From an uncultured Lachnospiraceae bacterium (GTDB lineage: Bacteria; Bacillota; Clostridia; Lachnospirales; Lachnospiraceae): DNA of 22,404 bases. Shown in pieces: positions 1-7,415 of the stretch. The notes beneath the pieces were generated by a model. That model had not been told where the DNA came from and ran no database searches. It worked only from the letters and a program-made list of their open reading frames with translations. Every line of letters begins with the position of its first letter. Position 1 is the stretch's first letter. The translations under genes were made by a program, and so were the position numbers. The DNA lies in assembly GCA_900539175.1 (NCBI GenBank), contig UQAW01000065.1, positions 1 to 22,404 on the forward strand, written 5' to 3'.

Positions 1-30
1 CCAGCGGGCATTTTTAATTTCAAGGGTTCT

Positions 31-59
31 CTGAAAGGAGAACTTTCCTTTAATATAAA
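31..59 (+). promoter_or_regulatory. candidate promoter of the antisense (antitoxin) RNA
   Basis: A -35 box CTGAAA (31-36, 4 of 6 consensus matches) is separated by 17 bases from a -10 box TATAAA (54-59, 5 of 6). This would start transcription near position 66, toward the 3' end of the small toxin gene on the other strand. An inverted repeat GTTCTC/GAGAAC (26-31 and 38-43) overlaps the -35 region and could be an operator or chance. Promoter strength and use are inferred only. Confidence 0.4.
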
Positions 60-86
60 GAAAGCACCCACTCCAAAGTGGATGCC
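52..86 (-). terminator. Rho-independent terminator of the toxin mRNA
   Basis: Read on the minus strand, positions 85-64 form a 9-bp stem (GCATCCACT / AGTGGGTGC with one G-U pair) closed by a TTGG loop. It is followed by the T-rich tract TTTCTTTATATT. It lies about 67 bases past the toxin stop codon, so the toxin message has a long 3' UTR. Confidence 0.6.
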
Positions 87-157
87 CCAAGCAAAGTTAG
101 AATTGTCCTTACGGACGTTGCCTATCCTGTGGGTCAGACAGGATAGGCATTTTTATT
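66..157 (+). ncRNA. putative RatA-like antisense antitoxin RNA
   Basis: This predicted RNA of about 92 nucleotides starts after the candidate promoter at 31-59 and ends in a strong terminator at 119-158. It is fully complementary to the 3' UTR and stop codon of the toxin mRNA encoded on the other strand. That geometry, convergent genes overlapping at their 3' ends, is known for TxpA/RatA-type type I toxin-antitoxin systems. The RNA has a 5' hairpin (the mirror of the toxin terminator), a linker and the terminator hairpin. Existence and ends are inferred from promoter, terminator and context; no covariance model was run. Confidence 0.5.
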
Positions 158-158
158 T
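119..158 (+). terminator. strong terminator of the antisense RNA
   Basis: A perfect 11-bp stem (GCCTATCCTGT at 120-130 paired with ACAGGATAGGC at 138-148) is followed on the plus strand by ATTTTTATTT. The T-tract runs into the toxin stop codon at 153-155 on the opposite strand, so toxin and antisense RNA share this structured segment. On the minus strand the hairpin lacks a clear T-tract, so it acts mainly for plus-strand transcription. Confidence 0.72.
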
Positions 159-272
159 GTGCTTATTTCTCTTTTTATCGAGAAAGGTAAGCAACGCAAC
201 AACAAACATACCAACTGCAACCATTAGTGAAGCCACAGCCAAAATTATCGTAACGATTTCATATGCCGTCAT
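153..272 (-). CDS. small hydrophobic Hol_Tox (holin-like) type I toxin peptide, 39 aa
   Basis: This short gene encodes a 39-residue peptide. It starts MTAYEIVTIIL, has a single hydrophobic segment (about residues 7-29) and ends in the basic tail LDKKRNKHK. Length, MTxYE-type start, one membrane helix and a cationic C-terminus match the putative holin-like toxin family (Hol_Tox; TxpA/BsrG-like), whose characterised relatives act at the membrane and inhibit growth. The start is the ATG at 272-270, behind a strong GGGAGGTGG Shine-Dalgarno sequence. A long leader that pairs with this site, a dedicated promoter and a convergent antisense RNA support a type I toxin-antitoxin unit. The target and actual toxicity here are inferred. 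It lies downstream of pdxT on the same strand, with its own promoter between them. Confidence 0.9.
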   Translation of the reverse strand: MTAYEIVTIILAVASLMVAVGMFVVALLTFLDKKRNKHK

Positions 273-402
273 CGACGCCACCTCCCTTCTTATGTATTCC
301 CTTATGGGTTATAAGCTTGGGAGGATACCCCTACGCTTTGCCCCGGCCGACACTAACCAAGCGTCCCCGGACTCTTAATGCCCTGCCATGAGTGCTTTCT
401 AC
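273..402 (-). promoter_or_regulatory. structured toxin leader with sequestered Shine-Dalgarno site
   Basis: The 5' UTR is about 130 nucleotides long and noticeably more GC-rich than its surroundings. CCTCCC (324-319 on the minus strand) is the exact complement of the toxin's GGGAGG (286-281). Between them CTTAT/ATAAG and CCC/GGG (loop ATAA) can pair, giving a nested hairpin that would hide the ribosome binding site. Further upstream ACGCTT and AAGCGT form another possible stem. Sequestered initiation sites are known in type I toxin mRNAs such as bsrG. The folding is by eye, not computed. Confidence 0.55.
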
Positions 403-408
403 ATTTCC

Positions 409-437
409 ATTGTATCATATCACTACTATCAATACAA
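409..437 (-). promoter_or_regulatory. toxin promoter
   Basis: On the minus strand a -35 box TTGTAT (437-432) is separated by exactly 17 bases from a -10 box TACAAT (414-409). The predicted start is near 402, which places the whole structured leader in the transcript. It lies between the pdxT stop (492) and the toxin. No terminator is visible after pdxT, so some readthrough from pdxST is also possible. Confidence 0.6.
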
Positions 438-491
438 GATGCATTCGCAGATCACTCATTTTAAATTTACGTACATCATTCATGAATCCAT

Positions 492-1055
492 TTAACTTGA
501 AAACATATCCAAAAAATACCGATGTACGCTCAGATCGTCATTCAGTTCGGGATGAAACGCCGTTACCAATTGATTTCCCTGTCTTGCAGCCACAATTTTT
601 CCGTCTACTTCTGCCAGTATTTCTACATTCCCATATGCATCTGTAATATATGGAGCGCGGATAAATGTCATAGGAATCGTTCCCAGTCCTGCAAACGTTT
701 CTTCCGTATAAAAGCTTCCTAACTGTCTGCCATAGGCATTCCTTTTTACACGGATATCCATGGTCCCCAGATAGCTTTGGTCTCCTTCCACTTCTTTTGC
801 CAGCAGAATCAGTCCGGCACAGGTTCCGAATACAGGCATTCCTGACAGAATTTTTTCTCTGATCGGCTGATATAGGCCGGATTCCTCCAGCAATTTTCCA
901 ATCACCGTACTTTCCCCTCCGGGGATGATCAGTGCGTCAAAGGGGTGTTCCAGATCTCTCTTCTGACGGATCTCCACATGTTTTACCCCCAGTTTATCCA
1001 GGATGCAGCCATGTTCTGCAAACGCACCCTGTAAAGCTAAGATTGCTGCGACCAT
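492..1055 (-). CDS. pdxT: PdxT, glutaminase subunit of pyridoxal 5'-phosphate synthase
   Basis: This 187-residue protein releases ammonia from glutamine and channels it to PdxS for PLP synthesis by the DXP-independent route, in the cytosol. It shows the class I glutaminase signatures: PGGEST (45-50), the nucleophile Cys79 in GTCAGL, and His168/Glu170 in FHPE, the expected triad spacing for PdxT. I chose the ATG at 1055, one base after the pdxS stop (TGATATG), because the product then begins MVAAILALQGAFAEHG as in the family, behind a GGGGA site. An in-frame upstream ATG at 1109 would add 18 residues that only translate the end of pdxS. The tight spacing indicates translational coupling with pdxS and equimolar subunit production. 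Confidence 0.97.
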   Translation of the reverse strand: MVAAILALQGAFAEHGCILDKLGVKHVEIRQKRDLEHPFDALIIPGGESTVIGKLLEESGLYQPIREKILSGMPVFGTCAGLILLAKEVEGDQSYLGTMDIRVKRNAYGRQLGSFYTEETFAGLGTIPMTFIRAPYITDAYGNVEILAEVDGKIVAARQGNQLVTAFHPELNDDLSVHRYFLDMFSS

Positions 1056-1056
1056 A

Positions 1057-1932
1057 TCATTTTCCCCGCTCTGCCATAAGGAATTCAATTTCCTGTTCGT
1101 TGATGCCAACCATCGCCTCGCCTAAATCGGCGGAGAGTTCAGCAATCAGTTTTGCATCTTCGTAATTCGTCACCGCCTTTACAATGGCGGCTGCACGTTT
1201 TGCCGGATCCCCGGACTTGAAGATTCCGGACCCCACGAATACGCCTTCCGCTCCGAGCTGCATCATCAGCGCCGCATCCGCCGGTGTTGCAACACCGCCT
1301 GCTGCAAAATTTACAACCGGAAGTTTTCCGTGCTCATGCACATCAACCAGCAATTCCACCGGAACCTGCAGTTGTTTCGCAGCCTCAAATAATTCATCCT
1401 CCCGCAGACTCTGCACCCGGCGGATTTCAGAATTCATGGCACGCATATGGCGGACTGCCTGCACAACATCTCCGGTGCCCGGCTCTCCTTTTGTACGAAT
1501 CATAGATGCTCCTTCGGCAATACGGCGAAGTGCTTCTCCCAGATCACGTGCTCCACAGACAAACGGCACTTTAAAATCATGTTTGTTAATGTGATATACG
1601 TCATCTGCCGGAGAGAGCACTTCACTCTCATCAATATAATCAATTTCAATCGCTTCCAGAATCTGCGCCTCTACAAAATGACCGATTCTGCACTTTGCCA
1701 TAACCGGAATCGACACTGCTTCCTGAATCCCGCGGATCATCTTTGGATCACTCATACGGGAAACACCGCCTGCCGCACGGATATCAGCGGGAATCCGCTC
1801 CAGTGCCATGACAGCACATGCACCGGCTGCCTCGGCAATCTTCGCCTGTTCCGGGGTCGTAACATCCATAATGACGCCGCCTTTTAACATCTGTGCCAGC
1901 TGTTTGTTTAATTCATATCTGTTTTCTTCCAT
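1057..1932 (-). CDS. pdxS: PdxS, synthase subunit of pyridoxal 5'-phosphate synthase
   Basis: This 291-residue protein condenses a pentose phosphate, glyceraldehyde 3-phosphate and PdxT-supplied ammonia to pyridoxal 5'-phosphate; the family forms a dodecamer decorated by PdxT. The sequence is full length and strongly conserved: Asp23 in VIMDVTTPEQA, the Schiff-base lysine Lys80 in VMAKCRIGH, the second lysine Lys148 in RTKGEPGTGD, and the phosphate-binding FAAGGVATPADA and GVFVGSGIF segments near the C-terminus. Start is the ATG at 1932 behind an AGGAAAGGGAAAG purine run. pdxT follows after one base, so the two form an operon. No pdxR (MocR-type) regulator gene is visible nearby. Confidence 0.98.
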   Translation of the reverse strand: MEENRYELNKQLAQMLKGGVIMDVTTPEQAKIAEAAGACAVMALERIPADIRAAGGVSRMSDPKMIRGIQEAVSIPVMAKCRIGHFVEAQILEAIEIDYIDESEVLSPADDVYHINKHDFKVPFVCGARDLGEALRRIAEGASMIRTKGEPGTGDVVQAVRHMRAMNSEIRRVQSLREDELFEAAKQLQVPVELLVDVHEHGKLPVVNFAAGGVATPADAALMMQLGAEGVFVGSGIFKSGDPAKRAAAIVKAVTNYEDAKLIAELSADLGEAMVGINEQEIEFLMAERGK

Positions 1933-2162
1933 CGTTCTTTCCCTTTCCTATAATTTCGAATATTTTTCGATAGGTATTCTACATCCAAATTGGCTATATC
2001 TAAATATCCAGTTTTATATTTTCAAACCATACCACTTTCTTTTATAGATGCAGCAAAAATGAAAAAGAGCATTCTATAAGTTGAAATACTTACAAAATAC
2101 CCTCTTTCTTTCGCCGGATAAATAATCTTCCCCCAGAAAGCATCTCTATAACTTCCGAAATC
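1933..2162 (-). promoter_or_regulatory. pdxS upstream region: candidate promoter and TGG-repeat boxes
   Basis: This 230-base AT-rich gap lies between the GH31 stop and pdxS. A possible promoter is TTGAAA (2025-2020), 17 bases, TAGATA (2002-1997), with a weak -10. Three similar boxes, GTGGTAT (2035-2029), CTGGATA (2011-2005) and TTGGAT (1988-1983), are spaced 23-24 bases apart, roughly two helical turns. Regularly spaced boxes of this kind would suit a MocR-type (PdxR) regulator, but no such gene is in the window. I see no convincing terminator for the GH31 operon here. Confidence 0.3.
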
Positions 2163-4154
2163 TCACATTATAGTCCCTTGCTTTTTACAGAATACAGGAA
2201 TGCGGTCAATTGGCGTATCAACCTCCACCCATTGCTGTCCCGGATACTCTTTCTTCGTCTCGTATTCTACCCATATAGTCTCTCCCGGAAGATATACCTT
2301 TCTCTTTTCCTGCTTAGCATAACATACCGGCGCAACCAGAAGGTCAGGACCATAGAAGTACTCATCTTCCACCTCCCAGCAACTCTTCTCATCCGGGTAC
2401 TCATAAAACAGTGGACGCATCACCGGCGTTCCCTTCTTATGGGCCTCTTCCATCAGCTTCCTGGTGTAAGGCCGCATCTTCTCTCTCAGCTCCATATATT
2501 TTTTGCAGATTTCATAAACCGCTTCACCGTAGCTCCAAACCTCATTTGCCGCTCCGGAACGGCAGGTCGCACCGCCTGTGCTTCCCACCTGGGGCTGTCT
2601 TGGCTCCCGATCGCCGTGAAGACGCATCACCGGACAGAAAGTTCCCCACTGGAACCACCGGACAAACAGTTCCCGAAACGCAGGATCATTGGGATCGCCT
2701 CCGTGAAATCCTCCAATATCTGTAGTCCACCAGGGAATTCCCGCCAGTCCCATATTCAGCCCGGCCGCCAACTGGTTCCGCATGCTTTCAAAACTGGAAG
2801 CAATATCCCCGGACCATACCAGTGCACCGTATTTCTGACTTCCTGCCCACGCACACCGCAGAAGGTTCACGATGTTCTGCTGCCCTTCCGCTTCCATCCC
2901 TTCATAGAAAGTTCTGGCGTATTCCACCGGATAGATATTGCCGACTTCCAGATCTGTTCCACGGTAATAACGATAGTTATCAAAATCATAAGCCGTATAC
3001 TCCGGCTCCGCCTCATCAAGCCAGAAAACTTTGATTCCTTTTTCGTAATAATTTTTTCTGGCTTTCTCCCACACATACTCCCGTGCCGCCGGGTTGGTCG
3101 CATCATAGTGAATCGTTGCACCCTCAAAATCCAGTCCCACACGGAATCCACGTTCCGTCCGAATCAGATAGCCTTTTTCCAACATCTCCTCGTAATTCTC
3201 AGACGTCTTATCCACTGTTGGCCAGATAGAAACCATTAATTTAATCCCCATCTCCTCCAATTCACGAACCATACCATCGGGATCCGGCCAATAGGTCGGA
3301 TCAAATTTCCACTCCCCTTGCTTCGGCCAATGAAAGAAGTCTATTACAATCAAGTCAATGGGAAGATTGCGGCGCTTATATTCTCTTGCAACTTCCAACA
3401 ACTCTTCCTGCGTCTGATACCGCAATTTACACTGCCAGAATCCAAGACCATATTCCGGCATCATCGGTACGGTTCCTGTAACCCTTGCATACGCTTCTTC
3501 AATCTCCGCCGGGGTGTCTCCCACAGTAATCCAGTAGTCCAGGCTTCTGGTTGCATAAGCTTCAAAACTCATGGTATTCCTGCCAAGAACGGCTCTTCCC
3601 ACACCCGGATTATTCCATAAAAGTCCGTAACCCAGAGAAGAAAGAAGAAATGGGACACTTGCCTGAGAATTTCTGTGGGCAAGTTCCAGATCCAATCCTT
3701 TTAAATCAAGATATGGCTGCTGATACTGACCCATCCCATACAACTTCTCGTCTTTTTCCAAAGATTCAAACCGCATCGTCAGATGATAATGCCCCCCCAC
3801 ATTGGGGCGGAATTCTCTTGCCTCCACTTCGATGGCGCTGCATTTTTTATCCGTTACATCCCGGCGGTTTCTCCAATACTCTTCTAATAACAGCTTACCG
3901 TGCTGATTATAAACTGTGATTTTACCGCCGTTTGTAATAAATAATTCGCTTTTTCCATTACGGATCTTTGCCCCACCTTCCAAAAGTTCCGCTTTCCCGA
4001 CCGCCTTTAATGCCGGGTTCAGCGCCCAGTTCTCCTTTGGCATCTGCGCCTCTTTTGTCGCACGGATACGCAGTCCATCCGTGCCCCAAGCTTCAATCCA
4101 GACTTCTTCCGCATCATAATGATAGATAATCTTACCGTCTTCAATTCTAAGCAT
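2163..4154 (-). CDS. cytoplasmic GH31 alpha-glycosidase (alpha-xylosidase/alpha-glucosidase type)
   Basis: This retaining glycoside hydrolase of family 31 removes a terminal alpha-linked sugar from imported oligosaccharides. It has an N-terminal beta-sandwich (about 1-225), a TIM barrel beginning near PEYGLGFWQCKLRY, and C-terminal beta domains. Counting from the chosen start, the nucleophile is Asp380 in VFWLDEAEPE and the acid/base is Asp450 in VWSGDIASSF; WWTTDIGGF and RLHGDREP are further family motifs. There is no signal peptide, so it acts inside the cell. I use the ATG at 4154 (663 aa), eight bases after GAAAGG; a TTG two codons earlier lies too close to that site. It is the last gene of the lipoprotein-permease-permease operon, 27 bases after the second permease. 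Substrate (xylose versus glucose) is not decided by sequence alone. Confidence 0.92.
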   Translation of the reverse strand: MLRIEDGKIIYHYDAEEVWIEAWGTDGLRIRATKEAQMPKENWALNPALKAVGKAELLEGGAKIRNGKSELFITNGGKITVYNQHGKLLLEEYWRNRRDVTDKKCSAIEVEAREFRPNVGGHYHLTMRFESLEKDEKLYGMGQYQQPYLDLKGLDLELAHRNSQASVPFLLSSLGYGLLWNNPGVGRAVLGRNTMSFEAYATRSLDYWITVGDTPAEIEEAYARVTGTVPMMPEYGLGFWQCKLRYQTQEELLEVAREYKRRNLPIDLIVIDFFHWPKQGEWKFDPTYWPDPDGMVRELEEMGIKLMVSIWPTVDKTSENYEEMLEKGYLIRTERGFRVGLDFEGATIHYDATNPAAREYVWEKARKNYYEKGIKVFWLDEAEPEYTAYDFDNYRYYRGTDLEVGNIYPVEYARTFYEGMEAEGQQNIVNLLRCAWAGSQKYGALVWSGDIASSFESMRNQLAAGLNMGLAGIPWWTTDIGGFHGGDPNDPAFRELFVRWFQWGTFCPVMRLHGDREPRQPQVGSTGGATCRSGAANEVWSYGEAVYEICKKYMELREKMRPYTRKLMEEAHKKGTPVMRPLFYEYPDEKSCWEVEDEYFYGPDLLVAPVCYAKQEKRKVYLPGETIWVEYETKKEYPGQQWVEVDTPIDRIPVFCKKQGTIM

Positions 4155-4181
4155 ATTCAAACCCTTTCTTCTTTTTTATTT

Positions 4182-5030
4182 TTATCCCTTTACAGCACCG
4201 CTTGTCATACCACCTACGATATACTTCTGCATAAAGATAAAAATTAAAGCTACCGGAATAATCGTAACAACTGCAAACGCAGTCAAATAACTCCACTTTG
4301 TTCCGTATTGTCCCATAAAGTTAAAGATACCGGCTGTAATTGGTCTCTTTTGTTGGTCGAGGATGAATGTCATGCCATAAGCAAGATCTCCCCACGCATA
4401 CAGGAAGGAGAAGATGGCACAGACCATCACACCAGGTTTTGCAATCGGCAGAAGTATCCTTATGAACGCCGTAAACCGATTACATCCATCAATATAGGCA
4501 GCTTCCTCCATATCTTTTGGAATTGCCGAAAAATAATTCTTCAAAATCAGGATAGAAAATGGAATTCCAATGGTGGCATCCGCCAAAATTGCAGCCCCCC
4601 AGGTATTATATAGATGCATATTCTTAAACATGATAAACAATGGTGTCAACAAAACAGATACCGGAAGCATCTGTGTTACAAGAAAAGAAAGCAGTACCAC
4701 TTTTCTACCTTTAAAACGATATTTTGCAATTCCATAAGAGGCTGGAATTGCCAGCAGCGCTGCAATTATCATCGCCCCAAGAGAGATGATCAAACTGTTC
4801 CCAAAGGACTTAAACATGTTAAAATCCCCGTTTTCCACCTGTGCAGCATAGGATACCGTATTCAGCACATGTGGATAAAAAGTCGGCGGATTCTGAAAAA
4901 TTTCCTGCTCTGTCTTCAATGATGTATTCAATGCCCAATACAACGGAAATAGCAAAATACATGCCAATATTACGGAAACAATACAATAAATGATATTACT
5001 TTTTTTATTTAATCTCTTATCGTCATCCAT
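4182..5030 (-). CDS. sugar ABC transporter permease, MalG/CUT1 type
   Basis: This 282-residue inner-membrane protein is one of two channel subunits of a carbohydrate ABC importer. It has a predicted N-terminal helix (about 13-35) and further helices near 77-99, 111-136, 144-165 and 202-222. The EAA loop that docks the ATPase is at 175-200 (EEAAYIDGCNRFTAFIRILL). Its start codon overlaps the stop of the preceding permease by one base (TAATG), so translation is coupled. No ATP-binding gene is present in the operon. CUT1 importers of Firmicutes often share a single MsmX/MsmK-type ATPase encoded elsewhere, which is inferred here. Likely cargo is the oligosaccharide later cut by the GH31 enzyme encoded next. 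Confidence 0.95.
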   Translation of the reverse strand: MDDDKRLNKKSNIIYCIVSVILACILLFPLYWALNTSLKTEQEIFQNPPTFYPHVLNTVSYAAQVENGDFNMFKSFGNSLIISLGAMIIAALLAIPASYGIAKYRFKGRKVVLLSFLVTQMLPVSVLLTPLFIMFKNMHLYNTWGAAILADATIGIPFSILILKNYFSAIPKDMEEAAYIDGCNRFTAFIRILLPIAKPGVMVCAIFSFLYAWGDLAYGMTFILDQQKRPITAGIFNFMGQYGTKWSYLTAFAVVTIIPVALIFIFMQKYIVGGMTSGAVKG

Positions 5031-5926
5031 TATGATTCCTCCTCATTGGTAGCTTTGATATAAAATATACCTACAATCATCAAGATTACTAAAAGCACAT
5101 TGGCTACTGCCGATCCCTTACTGTACTGGAACATCTCAAAGGACAATTTGTAGGAGTAAGTAGACAACATATGCGTTGAGTTTACCGGTCCTCCGCTGGT
5201 CATAACATAAACCAGATCATAAACTTTAAAGGTATAGATAAACCCAAGAATCAGTACCGATTCTATGGTAGGACGCAGCAACGGAAGCGTAATCCTGAAA
5301 AATGACTGTACCTTCGTTGCTCCATCAATGGATGCACTCTCATAAAGCTCCTTGGAAATTGTTGTCAATCCGGTGGATATCAGAATCATATTAAACGGTA
5401 TTCCAATCCAGACATTTGCACAGATCAACGCAAACATAGCGGTGTTTGGCGTTGTCAGCCACTCAATATTCTCTGAAATCAGATGAAGACTCTTCAAGAT
5501 ATAATTCAAAACACCCACATCCGTAGCAAATAGGAGCTTGAAAATTAACGCCGTAACTGTAATTGGTATCATCCAAGGAACCAACAAGATTCCACGAATC
5601 GGTTTTGCAAAAGTAAACTTCTTGCTGAAGAATACTGCCAACGCAAATCCAATCAAAAACTGAACCACCAGACAGCAAACTGTAAACAGTAAGGTATTAA
5701 ACAAAGATTTCCGGAATACACTGTCCTGGAAGATTGTCACATAGTTCTCAAACCAGATAAACTTCCTCTCTCCATCTACCAGATTGAATGCGGTAACGTC
5801 CTGAAAACTTAAGACGATGTTATTCAGAATCGGATACCCTACAAAGATTAACATATACAGAAAAGCAGGCAATACAAACAGAATTCCTATATTATCATAT
5901 TGAAAAAATTTTTTAATTTTACTCAT
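5030..5926 (-). CDS. sugar ABC transporter permease, MalF/CUT1 type
   Basis: This 298-residue membrane protein is the partner channel subunit of the importer. Six hydrophobic segments are visible (about 13-38, 74-99, 111-132, 162-184, 222-242 and near the C-terminus), with the EAA loop at 195-219 (ESASIDGATKVQSFFRITLP). The conserved VYVMTSGGP segment before the last helix is typical of MalF-like CUT1 permeases. Start is the ATG at 5926 behind AAAGGAGGCG. It follows the binding-protein gene after about 110 bases that contain an attenuator-like hairpin, so it is probably made at a lower level than the lipoprotein. Confidence 0.95.
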   Translation of the reverse strand: MSKIKKFFQYDNIGILFVLPAFLYMLIFVGYPILNNIVLSFQDVTAFNLVDGERKFIWFENYVTIFQDSVFRKSLFNTLLFTVCCLVVQFLIGFALAVFFSKKFTFAKPIRGILLVPWMIPITVTALIFKLLFATDVGVLNYILKSLHLISENIEWLTTPNTAMFALICANVWIGIPFNMILISTGLTTISKELYESASIDGATKVQSFFRITLPLLRPTIESVLILGFIYTFKVYDLVYVMTSGGPVNSTHMLSTYSYKLSFEMFQYSKGSAVANVLLVILMIVGIFYIKATNEEES

Positions 5927-5952
5927 ACGCTTTCGCCTCCTTTAAAATTTGG

Positions 5953-5988
5953 CAAAAATATGGAGTACACGGAACATCCGTATACTCC
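5953..5988 (-). terminator. intra-operon attenuator hairpin between binding protein and permease genes
   Basis: On the minus strand 5988-5962 folds into a 12-bp stem (GGAGTATACGGA / TCCGTGTACTCC, one G-U pair) with a three-base loop, followed by ATATTTTTG. It lies about 50 bases past the lipoprotein stop and just before the permease ribosome binding site. A leaky terminator or a 3' stabilising hairpin here would give more binding protein than permease, as known for malE-type operons. Confidence 0.7.
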
Positions 5989-6037
5989 GTATCTTTCTAT
6001 GCCTAAATCATGTAACTGGAAAAGTAAACGTTCATTA

Positions 6038-7291
6038 TTACTTATTTACAATACCATCAATGGTTGTCTGTGCTTTCTCTGCCGCCGCTTCCGGTGTTGC
6101 TGTTCCCGTCATAACTTCATTATAAGCCAATGAGATAGCATCAGATACGCTCGGCCAATCTGCCAGTGGTCCTCTCGACTGTGCATATTTCAATTCTTCT
6201 ACAAATGGCTGATATGGAGAATCCGCCTCAAACTGACTTTCTGCAATTGTCTGATTCGCTGAGATATACCCAAACTCACTCATCAGATATTTTACCTGCT
6301 CTTCTGATGTTGCATAATTCAGGAAGTCAAGAGCGCCTTCTGTGTTTCCGCCTTTGATTACCGCATAATTCTCACCACCGAGACAAGATGCATACTCTGA
6401 ATCCTTGGGAATCAAAGTAACTTTCCAGTTCAGTTCCGGAGCTTCTTTCTGCATCGTAGGAATCTGCCATGGTCCATTTACCATCATTGCCACATTGCCG
6501 GAGATAAACTGATTCATAACATCACCCTGGGTCCAGTTGGTGCATTCCTTGCTCATCACTCCGGAATCCACCAGGTCTTTTACATATGTAAGAGATTTAA
6601 TCCCACCCTCGGAATTCATCTCATAAGAACTTGCCCCTGTGGTCCAAAGCCATGGTACAAAGTTAAAGGTTCCCTCTTCATTTTGTACACTGCTGAAAGC
6701 AAGACCGGAAACACTATCCGTAGTCAATGCCTGTGCTGTCTCTTTCAACTCATCCCATGTGGCAGGAACTTTACAGCCCTTCTCTGTGAGCATATCTTCG
6801 TTATAATAAAGAGCAAGACAGTTTGCACCAAAGGGAACTCCATACAGTTTTCCGTCCACAGTGCAGGAGTTTACGGTACCTTCATAATAATTGTCCACAT
6901 TAAACTTTCCGGTCAGATCCTCAAAGATTCCCATAGATGCATAAGAAGCATGATCCGGTGAATCCAGAATTGCGATATCCGGTAATTCATCTGCGGATGC
7001 CCCAATAGATAATTGCTTCTTGAAATCTGCGAATGGAACATACTTTGCGGTTACTTCATAAGCATCCTGAGAAGCATTGTAATCCTGTATAACTTTGTCC
7101 AATGCTTTCTGATGACCCTCTGTCTCCCAATAATACCAGATTGTCACATCTTCTGCGGATGCACTACTGCCTGTTGATTCAGAACTTTTGGAACTGTTAT
7201 TCTCTGATGTGTTATTATCTCCACACCCTGCCAACATACTTAACGCTATCATTGCAGCCATTGCTGATGCTGCCGCTTTCTTCATTTTCAT
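6038..7291 (-). CDS. extracellular sugar-binding lipoprotein of the ABC importer
   Basis: This 417-residue protein is the substrate receptor of the importer, held on the outer face of the membrane. The start MKMKKAAAS has a basic n-region, a hydrophobic stretch and the lipobox LAGC with the lipidated Cys23. A Ser/Asn-rich linker follows, then a family 1 solute-binding fold starting at VTIWYYWETEG. The segment VNGPWQIPTM and the C-terminal repeats of Ala/Glu are typical of CUT1 binding proteins (MalE/MsmE-like). Start is the ATG at 7291 behind AAAGGAGG. It is the first gene of the importer operon, directly downstream of the response regulator gene, with a candidate promoter between. The ligand cannot be named from the sequence. 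Confidence 0.95.
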   Translation of the reverse strand: MKMKKAAASAMAAMIALSMLAGCGDNNTSENNSSKSSESTGSSASAEDVTIWYYWETEGHQKALDKVIQDYNASQDAYEVTAKYVPFADFKKQLSIGASADELPDIAILDSPDHASYASMGIFEDLTGKFNVDNYYEGTVNSCTVDGKLYGVPFGANCLALYYNEDMLTEKGCKVPATWDELKETAQALTTDSVSGLAFSSVQNEEGTFNFVPWLWTTGASSYEMNSEGGIKSLTYVKDLVDSGVMSKECTNWTQGDVMNQFISGNVAMMVNGPWQIPTMQKEAPELNWKVTLIPKDSEYASCLGGENYAVIKGGNTEGALDFLNYATSEEQVKYLMSEFGYISANQTIAESQFEADSPYQPFVEELKYAQSRGPLADWPSVSDAISLAYNEVMTGTATPEAAAEKAQTTIDGIVNK

Positions 7292-7330
7292 TATTTTTCC
7301 TCCTTTGAGTGCTCTCTTTTATTTGTCTAT

Positions 7331-7359
7331 ATCATAACCCCAGATGGCTGTTTTGGAAA
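7331..7359 (-). promoter_or_regulatory. candidate promoter/operator of the importer-GH31 operon
   Basis: A -35 box TTTCCA (7359-7354) lies 17 bases from a -10 box TATGAT (7336-7331). The -35 overlaps an inverted repeat TGGAA-T-TTCCA (about 7364-7354), which could be a target of the adjacent AraC-type response regulator. Position in the 124-base gap between regulator and lipoprotein genes is right; the identification is by eye. Confidence 0.4.
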
Positions 7360-7415
7360 TTCCACAAACCTTAAAAAGGAGGAGTTTTCTAAACCAGAAT
7401 CCCATTGCTGCCTCG

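Noticed and set aside
82..378. 98-codon plus-strand reading frame over the toxin module
   Set aside because: It is antisense to the Hol_Tox gene and the antitoxin/leader region, has no ribosome binding site and no family resemblance.
1056..1109. Longer pdxT start 18 codons upstream
   Set aside because: The extension only translates the end of pdxS in another frame; the conserved MVAAILALQG start with its own ribosome binding site at 1055 is better.
2178..3239. 353-codon plus-strand reading frame inside the GH31 gene
   Set aside because: It lies fully opposite a conserved GH31 catalytic domain; its product is rich in Arg/His/Pro/Ser without recognisable domains, as expected of a shadow frame.
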